Source: PFJX01 sp964646585 (GTDB lineage: Bacteria; Pseudomonadota; Gammaproteobacteria; Burkholderiales; Thiobacillaceae). From it: a DNA stretch of 6,981 bases. Positions 1-6,198 of the stretch are shown here, in pieces. The notes under the pieces were generated by a model. It was given only the letters and a program-made list of their open reading frames with translations. It searched no databases and had not been told where the DNA came from. Made by a program: the position numbers and the translations under genes. The DNA lies in contig CAZYEY010000058.1 of the NCBI GenBank assembly GCA_964646585.1, positions 1 through 6,981 of the forward strand, written 5' to 3'. Each line of letters starts with the position of its first letter. The first letter of the stretch is position 1.

Positions 1-1
1 G

Positions 2-343
2 GTGGGCAACATCGTGGGGCTGATCACCGGCGCTGCCGGCGAGGAAGGCTTCAAGGGCCTGGGTGGCAGGCAGGGCCGGCGCGACCTGCTGCGCTTCGGC
101 GTCGGCATCGCCGCCGGGCTGCGTCTCACCCGGCTGGACACCGGAGCCGCCGCGTTGCTGGACTACCACCCCGAGGCGGTGCCGCCGGCGCCGGAGATGG
201 CGCCCCTCATGGCCCGGGTGGTGGGCGGCGTCGCCGACGCCTGGGAGCAGATGGAATTCGCCCGCCTGTGGCAGGACCGGGTGCGGCGCATCCTGCTGGA
301 GCACGGCGACGACCCGACCCTGGTGACGGTCCGGATGGCGTAG
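2..343 (+). CDS. 3' part of an unrecognised gene (C-terminal ~113 residues)
   Basis: An open frame enters from the left edge and ends at a TAG at 341-343. The first codon visible is GTG at 2-4, but only one base precedes it, so it may be an internal valine and the real start is probably outside the window. I do not recognise the family. The visible protein begins with a Gly-rich stretch (GNIVGLITGAAGEEG), then a basic segment followed by a hydrophobic one (GRRDLLRFGVGIAAGL), and ends in a charged, probably helical segment (EFARLWQDRVRRILLEHG). The gene converges on the OmpA-like gene, with 70 bp between the two stop codons. No plus-strand terminator is visible after it. Codon use (strong G/C at third positions) matches the rest of the window, which supports a real gene. 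Confidence 0.6.
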   Translation: MGNIVGLITGAAGEEGFKGLGGRQGRRDLLRFGVGIAAGLRLTRLDTGAAALLDYHPEAVPPAPEMAPLMARVVGGVADAWEQMEFARLWQDRVRRILLEHGDDPTLVTVRMA

Positions 344-360
344 CCCCGAACCGGAGCCGG

Positions 361-398
361 AAAAAACGATGCCCGCCATCCGGAGAGGGCGGGCATCG
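361..398 (-). terminator. Rho-independent terminator of the OmpA-like gene
   Basis: A perfect 11-bp stem (367-377 with 388-398; arm CGATGCCCGCC) encloses a 10-nt loop. On the minus strand it is followed directly by six T (361-366). It lies 15 bp past the stop codon of the OmpA-like gene. On the plus strand the hairpin is followed by a G-rich run, not T, so it should act on the minus strand only. Confidence 0.88.
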
Positions 399-413
399 AG
401 GGGGGAGAGCCGG

Positions 414-1880
414 TTACTTGCCCTTGCCGACGATCTCGATTTCCACGCGGCGGTTGGGCGCGTGACACTCCTTCAGCTTATCGGAGGGCAGGGTCTTGTC
501 GCACTGGACCACGGTCTGGGTGTCGCCCACGCCACTACTCATGATGACGTTGGGCTTCACCCCCTTGGCGATCAGATAGGACTTGACCGACTTGGCGCGG
601 GCCTCGGACAGCTTCTGATTCGCGTCCGCCTTGCCGGTGGGATCGGCATGGCCCACCACCTTGATCTGCTCGATCTCGCCCATGCCCTTCAGCTTGGCGA
701 CCACCTCGTCCAGCTTGGCCTTGCCTTCCTTGGACAGATCCTTGATGCCCGACTTGCCGGATTGGAACAGGGCGTCGCCGGCCAGCACCACCTTGTTGGG
801 GGCGGGCGCGGGTTTCTCCTCCGCGGCCTTGGCCGGCGCTGGAGTGGCCGGGACGGCGGGCATGGCGGGCTTGGCGTCCGCCTTGGACTCGGGTGCCTTG
901 ACGGGCGCAGCGGCCGGCGCGGGGCCCGGGGAGACGGTGGGCGCCGGCGCGGACGCTACGGGAGCGGCGGCGGGCTTGGCGGCTTCTGCGGGCTTGGCGG
1001 CTTCTGCGGGCTTGGCGGCTTCAGCAGGGTTGGCAGCTTCTGCGGGCTTGGCGACCGGGGCCGGCGAGGCGGGAACCGGGAACGTGGGCAAGCCGATCTG
1101 GGGCAGTTGGGGCAGGCTGATGCCGCTCAGGCCCGGGATGAAACCCGAGAGGTTGCCCAGCATGGCCACCGGATCCCACATGGAGAAACTGCCAGCGCCC
1201 TGCACCGGCGGCGCCGGCGTCCAGGACAGCCAGCTGTTGCTGCCCTGGCCGTAGGAATTGGGGTTGACGACAGCCCCCATCATGCCGGTGTAGAGAGCGG
1301 GATTCGCCATGTTGCCGGCCAGGTTCCAGGCGCGCGGGTCCATGGGCGCCATGCCCCAACGGATGTATGTGTTGGGGTTGAGGGTGTTGAGCATCATGTT
1401 CCACAGCTTGGGATCCAGCGGCACCATGGCCCAGCGCATCAGCTTGCCCGGGTCGGTGAGCTGGGTCAGCAGGGCGGTGTAGAAGTTGGGGTCCAGGGTG
1501 GCGGCGGACCACTTCATGTAGATGTTGGGGTCGGCGAACTGGACCAGGTTGCGCACGGCATCCGGATGGGCCATGGTGTTCATCATGTTGAGCCAGCCAC
1601 CCGGGTCCATCATGCCGTTCATCATGGCGATGTAGAAGCTGGGCTCGGTGACCGCCTGGCTCCAGGGCACGAACACCTTGGGATCCTTGAAGGCGGAGGC
1701 GTTGCGGGTGAAGTCGGTCATGCGCGCCAGCCATTCCTCCGGGGTCCTGGGCGTGGCGTTCTTCGCGGCTTCCCTGGCAGCGGCCTGGCCGGCGAAGGTC
1801 GGGATATCCGTGGTGCCCATGGCGGCATAGGCTGGCGCGGTGATGACGGCCAGCGCCAGGGTGACGAGCTTCAGTTTCAT
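414..1880 (-). CDS. OmpA-family (peptidoglycan-binding) protein with N-terminal DP-repeat region
   Basis: 488 aa. The start is set by ATG 1878-1880, which begins a signal peptide (MKLKLVTLALAVITAPAYA, cleavage after AYA at residue 19) and follows an AAAGGGA ribosome site at 5-nt spacing; an in-frame upstream extension would add 13 residues that spoil the signal peptide. Residues 66-218 are a Met/Trp/Tyr-rich run of twelve 12-13-residue units beginning mostly with DP or NP. Residues 270-362 are an Ala/Pro/Lys linker with a KPAEAA hexapeptide repeat. Residues 363-488 are an OmpA C-terminal domain: GHADPTGKADANQKLSEARA carries Asp413 and Arg428, spaced 15 apart like the two residues that grip diaminopimelate in OmpA domains, and NRRVEIEI ends it. 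Cys460 and Cys472 match the cysteine pair of enterobacterial OmpA. There is no lipobox and no recognisable 8-strand barrel. I infer an exported envelope protein anchored to peptidoglycan; the role of the repeat part is unknown. Confidence 0.9.
   Translation of the reverse strand: MKLKLVTLALAVITAPAYAAMGTTDIPTFAGQAAAREAAKNATPRTPEEWLARMTDFTRNASAFKDPKVFVPWSQAVTEPSFYIAMMNGMMDPGGWLNMMNTMAHPDAVRNLVQFADPNIYMKWSAATLDPNFYTALLTQLTDPGKLMRWAMVPLDPKLWNMMLNTLNPNTYIRWGMAPMDPRAWNLAGNMANPALYTGMMGAVVNPNSYGQGSNSWLSWTPAPPVQGAGSFSMWDPVAMLGNLSGFIPGLSGISLPQLPQIGLPTFPVPASPAPVAKPAEAANPAEAAKPAEAAKPAEAAKPAAAPVASAPAPTVSPGPAPAAAPVKAPESKADAKPAMPAVPATPAPAKAAEEKPAPAPNKVVLAGDALFQSGKSGIKDLSKEGKAKLDEVVAKLKGMGEIEQIKVVGHADPTGKADANQKLSEARAKSVKSYLIAKGVKPNVIMSSGVGDTQTVVQCDKTLPSDKLKECHAPNRRVEIEIVGKGK
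972..1052 (-). repeat. 18-bp tandem repeat in the linker of the OmpA-like gene
   Basis: About 4.5 tandem copies of an 18-bp unit, GGGCTTGGCGGCTTCTGC on the plus strand, start at 972, 990, 1008, 1026 and (partial) 1044. The first two copies are identical; the third and fourth carry substitutions. On the coding strand each unit encodes the hexapeptide KPAEAA (one copy has Asn for Lys). The length keeps the frame, so copy-number change by slippage would only lengthen or shorten the linker. Confidence 0.9.
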
Positions 1881-2020
1881 GACGATCCCTTTCGATGTGA
1901 GAGCCAACTTGTACAGCAATATCAGAAATCCCTGAAATTCTAGGCACGGCCCGGCGGGCCGGTAAACCTCGGCGCCGATTATCGTCGGAATCCAGTTCCA
2001 AGTCGTTGCGCGGATGGCCC
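1881..2020 (-). promoter_or_regulatory. Leader/promoter region of the OmpA-like gene
   Basis: Non-coding gap between hppA's terminator and the OmpA-like gene; the promoter of the latter should be here. A GATAAT box on the minus strand (1978-1983) could serve as a -10, but no good -35 lies 16-18 bp upstream of it. A 6-bp hairpin with a 3-nt loop (1947-1952 with 1956-1961, arm CGGCCC on the plus strand) falls within the presumed leader and has no T-tract. The stretch just before the gene is AT-richer than its surroundings. Promoter placement is a guess. Confidence 0.25.
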
Positions 2021-2021
2021 C

Positions 2022-2052
2022 AAAGAAAACGGGCCGGGGGATACCCGGCCCG
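2022..2052 (-). terminator. Rho-independent terminator of hppA
   Basis: A perfect 9-bp GC stem (2030-2038 with 2044-2052, arm CGGGCCGGG) with a 5-nt loop is followed on the minus strand by TTTTCTTT (2022-2029). It starts 22 bp after the hppA stop codon. Confidence 0.88.
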
Positions 2053-2073
2053 CTTCACGGCTTCAGGCCCACA

Positions 2074-4116
2074 TCAGACGATCAGCGGCACGATCAGCAG
2101 GGCCACGATGTTGATGATCTTGATCAGGGGGTTCACGGCGGGGCCGGCGGTGTCCTTGTATGGGTCGCCCACGGTGTCGCCGGTCACGGCCGCCTTGTGG
2201 GCATCGCTGCCCTTGCCACCGTGGTTGCCTTCCTCGATGTATTTCTTGGCGTTGTCCCAGGCGCCGCCGCCGGTGGTCATGGAGATGGCCACGAAGATGC
2301 CGGTGACGATGGTGCCCAGCAGCACGCCGCCCAGGGCCTTGGGCCCCAGGATCAGGCCCACCAGCACGGGCACCAGCACGGGCAGCAGCGAGGGGACCAT
2401 CATTTCCTTGATGGCAGCCTTGGTCAGCATGTCCACGCAGGTGCCGTATTCGGGCTTACCCGTGCCTTCCATGATGCCGGGGATGCTCTTGAACTGGCGG
2501 CGCACTTCCACCACCACGGACCCGGCGGCCCGGCCCACGGCCTCCATGCCCATGGCACCGAACAGATAGGGCACCATGCCGCCGATGAACAGGCCGATGA
2601 TGACCATGTGGTCGGACAGGTCGAAGGCGGTGGCCATGCCCAGCTTGGCCTCCAGGGCGTGCGTGTAGTCGGCGAACAGCACCAGAGCGGCCAGACCGGC
2701 GGAGCCGATGGCGTAGCCCTTGGTGACGGCCTTGGTGGTGTTGCCCACGGCATCCAGGGGGTCGGTGATGTTGCGGATTTCCTCGGGCAGTTCGGCCATC
2801 TCGGCGATGCCGCCGGCGTTGTCGGTGACCGGACCGTAAGCGTCCAGGGCCACGATGATGCCGGTCATGGACAGCATGGAGGTGGCGGCGATGGCGATGC
2901 CGTACAGGCCGCCCAGGTCATAGGCGGCCCAGATGGCGGCGCACACGGCGATCACCGGCGCGGCGGTGGCCTTCATCGAAACACCCAGGCCGGCGATGAT
3001 GTTGGTGCCGTGGCCGGTGGTGGAAGCCTGGGCGATATGCCGCACCGGGCTGTATTCCGTGGCGGTGTAGTACTCGGTGATCACCACCATGGCGGCGGTG
3101 AGCACCAGGCCGATGATGGAGGCCAGGTACAAATTCATGGCGGACACCATCTGGCCGCCGACCTCCACCCCCTGGGGGAACATCATGGTGGTGATGGGGT
3201 AGAAGGCGATCAGGGCGATCACCCCGGCCACGGCCAGGCCCCGGTAAAGGGCATTCATGATCTTGCCGCCTTCCCGGGCCTTGACGAAGAAGGTGCCGAC
3301 GATGGAGGCGATGATGGACACGCCCCCCAGCACCAGGGGATAGACGATGGCATTGGTGGCGGACATGCCTGTCACCATCAGCCCGCCCAACAGCATGGTG
3401 GCGATGATGGTCACGGCATAGGTCTCGAACAGGTCGGCAGCCATGCCGGCGCAGTCGCCCACGTTGTCGCCCACGTTGTCGGCGATGACGGCGGGGTTGC
3501 GGGGGTCATCCTCGGGGATGCCGGCTTCCACCTTGCCCACCAGATCGGCGCCCACGTCGGCACCCTTGGTGAAGATGCCGCCACCCAGACGGGCGAAGAT
3601 GGAGATCAGGGAACCGCCGAAGCCCAGGCCCACCAGGGCGTGGATGGCATCGCCGCTTGCCATGCCGGTGGCGGTGAGCACGGCGTAGTAGCCGGCCACG
3701 CCCAGCAACCCCAGGCCCACCACCAGCAGGCCGGTGATGGCGCCACCGCGGAAGGCGACGTTGAGGGCGGCGTTGAGACCCTGATGGGCCGCTTCGGCAG
3801 TGCGGATGTTGGCGCGCACGGAGACGTTCATGCCGATGAAGCCGGCGGCGCCGGACAGAATGGCTCCCAGGGCGAAGCCGATGGCAGTGGTCCAATGCAG
3901 GAATATGCCGATGAGCACGAACAGCACCACACCCACCAAACCGATGGTGGTGTACTGACGCTTCAGGTAGGCCTGGGCGCCTTCCTGCACCGCCGCGGCG
4001 ATGGCCCGCATACGGTCGTTGCCCGTGGGCAGGCCGTTGATCCAGCCAATGGACATGACCCCATAGGCGATGGCCAGTGCCCCCGCCACCAGGGCGAACA
4101 TCAAACCTTCATTCAT
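2074..4116 (-). CDS. hppA: K+-independent H+-translocating membrane pyrophosphatase
   Basis: 680 aa, stop TGA. ATG 4114-4116 is chosen because AGGAG lies 8 nt upstream and the protein then begins MNEGLMFALVAGALA, a normal first membrane helix for the family. This integral inner-membrane enzyme couples PPi hydrolysis (or synthesis) to cation transport. The full set of family motifs is present: GGGIFTKGADVGADLVGKVE (178-197), DNVGDNVGDCAGMAADLFE (213-231), DAYGPVTDNAGGIAEM (425-440), GGGAWDNAKKYIE (617-629) and DTVGDPYKDTAGP (647-659), whose Asp and Lys residues bind Mg-PPi. The segment GNTTKAVTKG carries Lys462 and Thr465 where K+-dependent members have Ala and Gly; Lys at this site marks the K+-independent, proton-pumping subfamily. 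Length and ~16 hydrophobic segments fit an intact enzyme. It has its own terminator and a 111-bp upstream gap, and lies downstream of pfp, another PPi enzyme. Confidence 0.97.
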   Translation of the reverse strand: MNEGLMFALVAGALAIAYGVMSIGWINGLPTGNDRMRAIAAAVQEGAQAYLKRQYTTIGLVGVVLFVLIGIFLHWTTAIGFALGAILSGAAGFIGMNVSVRANIRTAEAAHQGLNAALNVAFRGGAITGLLVVGLGLLGVAGYYAVLTATGMASGDAIHALVGLGFGGSLISIFARLGGGIFTKGADVGADLVGKVEAGIPEDDPRNPAVIADNVGDNVGDCAGMAADLFETYAVTIIATMLLGGLMVTGMSATNAIVYPLVLGGVSIIASIVGTFFVKAREGGKIMNALYRGLAVAGVIALIAFYPITTMMFPQGVEVGGQMVSAMNLYLASIIGLVLTAAMVVITEYYTATEYSPVRHIAQASTTGHGTNIIAGLGVSMKATAAPVIAVCAAIWAAYDLGGLYGIAIAATSMLSMTGIIVALDAYGPVTDNAGGIAEMAELPEEIRNITDPLDAVGNTTKAVTKGYAIGSAGLAALVLFADYTHALEAKLGMATAFDLSDHMVIIGLFIGGMVPYLFGAMGMEAVGRAAGSVVVEVRRQFKSIPGIMEGTGKPEYGTCVDMLTKAAIKEMMVPSLLPVLVPVLVGLILGPKALGGVLLGTIVTGIFVAISMTTGGGAWDNAKKYIEEGNHGGKGSDAHKAAVTGDTVGDPYKDTAGPAVNPLIKIINIVALLIVPLIV

Positions 4117-4227
4117 CGCTTCATCTCCTAGAACATGCATGAAAAACGTCGCACCGCACAGACTCCCCCAGACCATGCGACTTCCGTTTCCGCCCGGCTG
4201 TTGCCGGGTCTCGATTTGCGTCAGGTA
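4117..4227 (-). promoter_or_regulatory. hppA upstream region
   Basis: 111-bp non-coding gap before hppA. It contains the hppA ribosome site (AGGAG, minus strand, 4125-4129) and a 6-bp hairpin (4193-4198 with 4203-4208, arm CCCGGC) with a 4-nt loop. That hairpin is not followed by a T-tract on either strand, so it is a poor terminator for the small gene before it. A T5 run at 4142-4146 has no convincing hairpin before it. I see no clear -35/-10 pair; an hppA promoter here is possible but not shown. Confidence 0.3.
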
Positions 4228-4473
4228 TTACATCTGCCGGCCATGGGCCAGCCCCCCCTCGAAGCGGGTGCCCGGCTCGAAGCCGAAAATCTCGGTGAGC
4301 CCCAATTCCCGGATCAATCCATCCACCGCGGCCTGGCCGTGTTCCTTCTGGACCTCGGAAAGGATGAGCTTGGCCGAGTTGGCGTTGTAGAAGCCGCCGA
4401 AATCGGCCTGGGTCTTGAGCAACTGGCGGGCACGGTCGAGGGTCATGGAGAAATTGGGAAAATCGGTCTGCAA
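4228..4473 (-). CDS. Small hypothetical protein between pfp and hppA
   Basis: 81 aa if it starts at TTG 4471-4473, 72 aa if it starts at ATG 4444-4446; neither has a clear ribosome site, so the start is unsettled. The stop is TAA. I do not recognise a named family. The protein is soluble-looking with no signal peptide or membrane segment. Its middle (ARQLLKTQADFGGFYNANSA) reads like a helix followed by an aromatic/Gly turn, then KLILSEVQKEHGQ and a hydrophobic GLIRELGLTEIFGFEPG. It lies 37 bp after the pfp stop and 111 bp before hppA, so it could be co-expressed with either. That it is real rather than a chance frame is supported by protein-like composition and by filling the gap on the same strand; it could be a small accessory of the pyrophosphate genes, but nothing in the sequence shows this. 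Confidence 0.6.
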   Translation of the reverse strand: MQTDFPNFSMTLDRARQLLKTQADFGGFYNANSAKLILSEVQKEHGQAAVDGLIRELGLTEIFGFEPGTRFEGGLAHGRQM

Positions 4474-4478
4474 TCGTA

Positions 4479-4505
4479 ATCAAGGGCGCCCGGGGCGCCC
4501 TTGAT
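4479..4505. terminator. Long palindromic hairpin after pfp
   Basis: A 27-nt near-palindrome centred on 4492: 4479-4489 pairs with 4495-4505 (arm ATCAAGGGCGC), leaving a 5-nt loop, and the pairing can extend inward. It lies 5 bp past the pfp stop and 5 bp before the possible TTG start of the next gene. Neither side carries a T-tract, so as an intrinsic terminator it is weak. It may instead protect the 3' end of pfp mRNA or limit readthrough. Confidence 0.5.
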
Positions 4506-4510
4506 CTTGG

Positions 4511-5767
4511 TTAAAGCTTGAACTCGGGCAGCTTCTTCGCCACCGGCTTGTTCTTCAGGGTGACATAGACCGGCAAGCCTCCTTCGTACTTGGGATAGTC
4601 CTCGCCCTGAATGAGGCCGGTGAGGTACTTGCGGCACTTGTCGGTGATGCCGTAGCCATCCTTGCTGATGAAGTCGCGCGGCATGAACTTCTCCACGTTG
4701 GCCACATCCTTCAGCTCGGCATAACCCAGCTTGTACTTGTAGGGGATGTCGGAGATCCGGTCGATGGTGGGCATCACCGAGTTGTGGCCCTTCACCGCCA
4801 GTTCCACGGCTTTCTTGCCCAGTTCGTAGGCCTGCTTCACGTCGGTCTTGGAGGCGATGTGGCGGGCGGCCCGCTGCAGATAGTCGGCCACGGCCCAGTG
4901 GAACTTGTAGCCATGGGCTTCCTTGATCATGTTGGCCACCACGGGGGCGGCGCCACCCAGTTGGGCGTGGCCGAAGGCATCCCGGGTGCCCTGCTCGGCC
5001 AGGAACTTGCCGTCGGGATAGTGGCAACCCTCGGAGACCACCACGGTGCAATAGCCGTGTTCTTCCACCTTGGCTTTCACGGCGGCCAGGAACTTCTTCT
5101 GGTCGAACTCGATTTCCGGGAACAGGATCACCACGGGGATGCCCTGATCGGCCACCAGGCCGCCGGCGGCGGCGATCCAGCCGGCATGCCGGCCCATCAC
5201 TTCCACCACGAAGATCTTGGTGGAGGTCTTGGCCATGGAGCGCACGTCGAAAGAGGCCTCCAGGGTGCTGACCGCGATGTACTTGGCCACGGAGCCGAAG
5301 CCGGGACAGCAGTCGGTGATGGGCAGGTCGTTGTCCACGGTCTTGGGCACGTGGATGGCCTGGATGGGGTAGCCCATGGCCTCGGACAGTTGGGAGACTT
5401 TGTAGCAGGTGTCGGCGGAGTCGCCGCCGCCATTGTAGAAGAAGTAGCCGATGTTGTGGGCCTTGAACACCTCGATCAGACGCTCGTACTCGCGCTTGTT
5501 GGCTTCCAGGCTCTTCAGCTTGTAGCGGCAGGACCCAAATGCGCCAGAGGGGGTGGAGCGCAAGGCGGCGATGGCCTAATCGCTCTCCTTGCTGGTGTCG
5601 ATGAGATCCTCGGTGAGGGCGCCGATGATGCCGTTGCGACCGGCGTAGACCTTGCCGATGACGTCGGCGTGCTTGCGGCAAGCTTCGATGACGCCGCAGG
5701 CGGAGGCATTGATGACGGCGGTCACGCCGCCGGACTGGGCGTAGAACGCGTTCTTTTTCTTGGCCAT
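4511..5767 (-). pseudogene. pfp: PPi-dependent 6-phosphofructokinase, interrupted by in-frame TAG at codon 64
   Basis: The frame from ATG 5765-5767 (AAGGAG ribosome site, 9-nt spacing) to TAA 4511-4513 would encode 418 aa, normal for the family, but codon 64 is TAG (5576-5578). The halves, 63 aa and 354 aa, are in the same frame, so this is a nonsense codon and not a frameshift. The enzyme reversibly phosphorylates fructose 6-phosphate with PPi, replacing or bypassing ATP-PFK and fructose bisphosphatase in the cytosol. Motifs: AFYAQSGGVTAVINA (7-21), YNGGGDSADT (111-120), PKTVDNDLPITD (141-152) with the catalytic TxDxD aspartates and the Lys after Pro that is typical of PPi-type enzymes, and VMGRHAGW (190-197). 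Everything after the stop looks intact, with no second lesion. The residue expected at codon 64 is in a variable spot between TSKESD and AIAALR. Either a recent CAG/GAG/AAG-type change, a sequence error, or readthrough. The first fragment lacks the catalytic residues; restart at TTG 5561-5563 would lose the N-terminal phosphate-binding loop. Confidence 0.85.
5576..5578 (-). other. In-frame amber codon inside pfp
   Basis: Reading the minus strand, ...AAG GAG AGC GAT TAG GCC ATC GCC GCC TTG... gives K-E-S-D-stop-A-I-A-A-L. The downstream frame continues without shift into the conserved SGAFGSCRYKL segment. One base change from CAG, GAG, AAG, TCG, TTG or TGG would produce it. The overlapping AAGGAG (5585-5590, minus strand) resembles a ribosome site, but the TTG at 5561-5563 is too far from it for good restart. 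Confidence 0.9.
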
Positions 5768-5776
5768 GTCGTATCT

Positions 5777-5782
5777 CTCCTT
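5777..5782 (-). promoter_or_regulatory. Ribosome binding site of pfp
   Basis: AAGGAG on the minus strand, 9 nt before ATG 5765-5767. It fixes the pfp start and shows that the short 63-aa 5' part is the genuine beginning of the gene. One base separates it from the T-tract of the preceding terminator. Confidence 0.85.
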
Positions 5783-5783
5783 G

Positions 5784-5815
5784 AAAACAAAAAAGCGCGC
5801 CATGGGGGGCGCGCT
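5784..5815 (-). terminator. Rho-independent terminator between the adk unit and pfp
   Basis: An 8-bp perfect GC stem (5794-5801 with 5808-5815, arm AGCGCGCC) with a 6-nt loop is followed on the minus strand by T5-6, G, T4 (5784-5794). It begins 14 bp past the stop of the small gene after adk and should end the adk transcript. Its T-tract runs up to the pfp ribosome site, so any transcript of pfp starting upstream must pass through it. Confidence 0.88.
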
Positions 5816-5829
5816 CTGGTTTGAAGCGT

Positions 5830-6192
5830 TTACCGGATGCCGCCTTCCCCATCCCGGCGGGCCTGTTCTTCCTCCTGGACCTTGAGCAGGGTGATGAGAC
5901 AGTCCCCCAGATTGTCGTACTCCTCCTGACCGGTTCCGAAGCGATCCTTCACCGAGTAATAGAACATGGCCCGGTAGGCGGCCTGTCCGGTGCGGGACAC
6001 CACGAAGGCGCAATCGCCCACGATCCAGAAGAGCGCGGGGCAGAGCGTGAGTTCGCGATCGGCGGGGGAAAGCCGGATCTCGGTCTCCGCCTCCTTGATC
6101 TCCACCCGGTCGGCCACCGCAGCGCCGAAGCGTTCCTTGAGAGTGGCCTGTACCAGTTTGAGATCGGAGGCGGAAAATCCCGGGATGGCCAT
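5830..6192 (-). CDS. Hypothetical protein downstream of adk
   Basis: 120 aa, ATG 6190-6192 to TAA. I do not recognise a named family. It has no signal peptide or clear membrane helix. The N-terminal half looks alpha/beta (ASDLKLVQATLKERFG then alternating VEIKEAETEIRLS), the middle is hydrophobic (LCPALFWIVGDCAFVVS), and the C-terminus is acidic then basic and probably disordered (VQEEEQARRDGEGGIR). It contains two Cys (51 and 61) in the middle and a third near residue 97. The start lies 6 bp past the adk stop with no strong ribosome site, which suggests translation coupled to adk. A strong terminator follows, so adk and this gene form one transcription unit. A role linked to adenylate kinase is only inference from position. 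Confidence 0.75.
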   Translation of the reverse strand: MAIPGFSASDLKLVQATLKERFGAAVADRVEIKEAETEIRLSPADRELTLCPALFWIVGDCAFVVSRTGQAAYRAMFYYSVKDRFGTGQEEYDNLGDCLITLLKVQEEEQARRDGEGGIR

Positions 6193-6198
6193 GCTTGC

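Noticed and set aside
74..130. Twin-arginine-like signal (GRRDLLRFGVGIAAGL) in the partial plus-strand gene
   Set aside because: It is internal to an open frame that comes from outside the window, no start with a ribosome site lies just before it, the hydrophobic stretch is short and followed by Arg residues, and there is no AxA cleavage site in the right place.
341..343. Genome-wide TAG recoding (amber used as sense)
   Set aside because: The plus-strand gene ends at TAG and, if read through, would run across the terminator hairpin into sequence antisense to the OmpA-like gene. TAG therefore seems to work as a stop here, and no suppressor tRNA is visible.
972..1052. CRISPR-like array
   Set aside because: The 18-bp units are directly tandem with no spacers and encode an in-frame KPAEAA peptide repeat in the protein linker.
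2014..4131. A 705-codon open frame antisense to hppA, and similar long antisense frames over the OmpA-like gene (369-1943), pfp (4784-5824) and adk (5821-6933)
   Set aside because: They mirror real genes exactly, have His/Gly/Asp-rich composition unlike folded proteins, and arise because GC-rich third positions remove stop codons from the opposite strand.
4193..4208. Terminator after the small gene before hppA
   Set aside because: The 6-bp stem lacks a T-tract on both strands and so does not meet the usual pattern; it is noted only within the hppA upstream region.
5561..5581. Frameshift in pfp
   Set aside because: Reading codon by codon, the parts before and after the stop are in the same frame (5578 and 5563 differ by 15), so only a nonsense codon is needed to explain the break.
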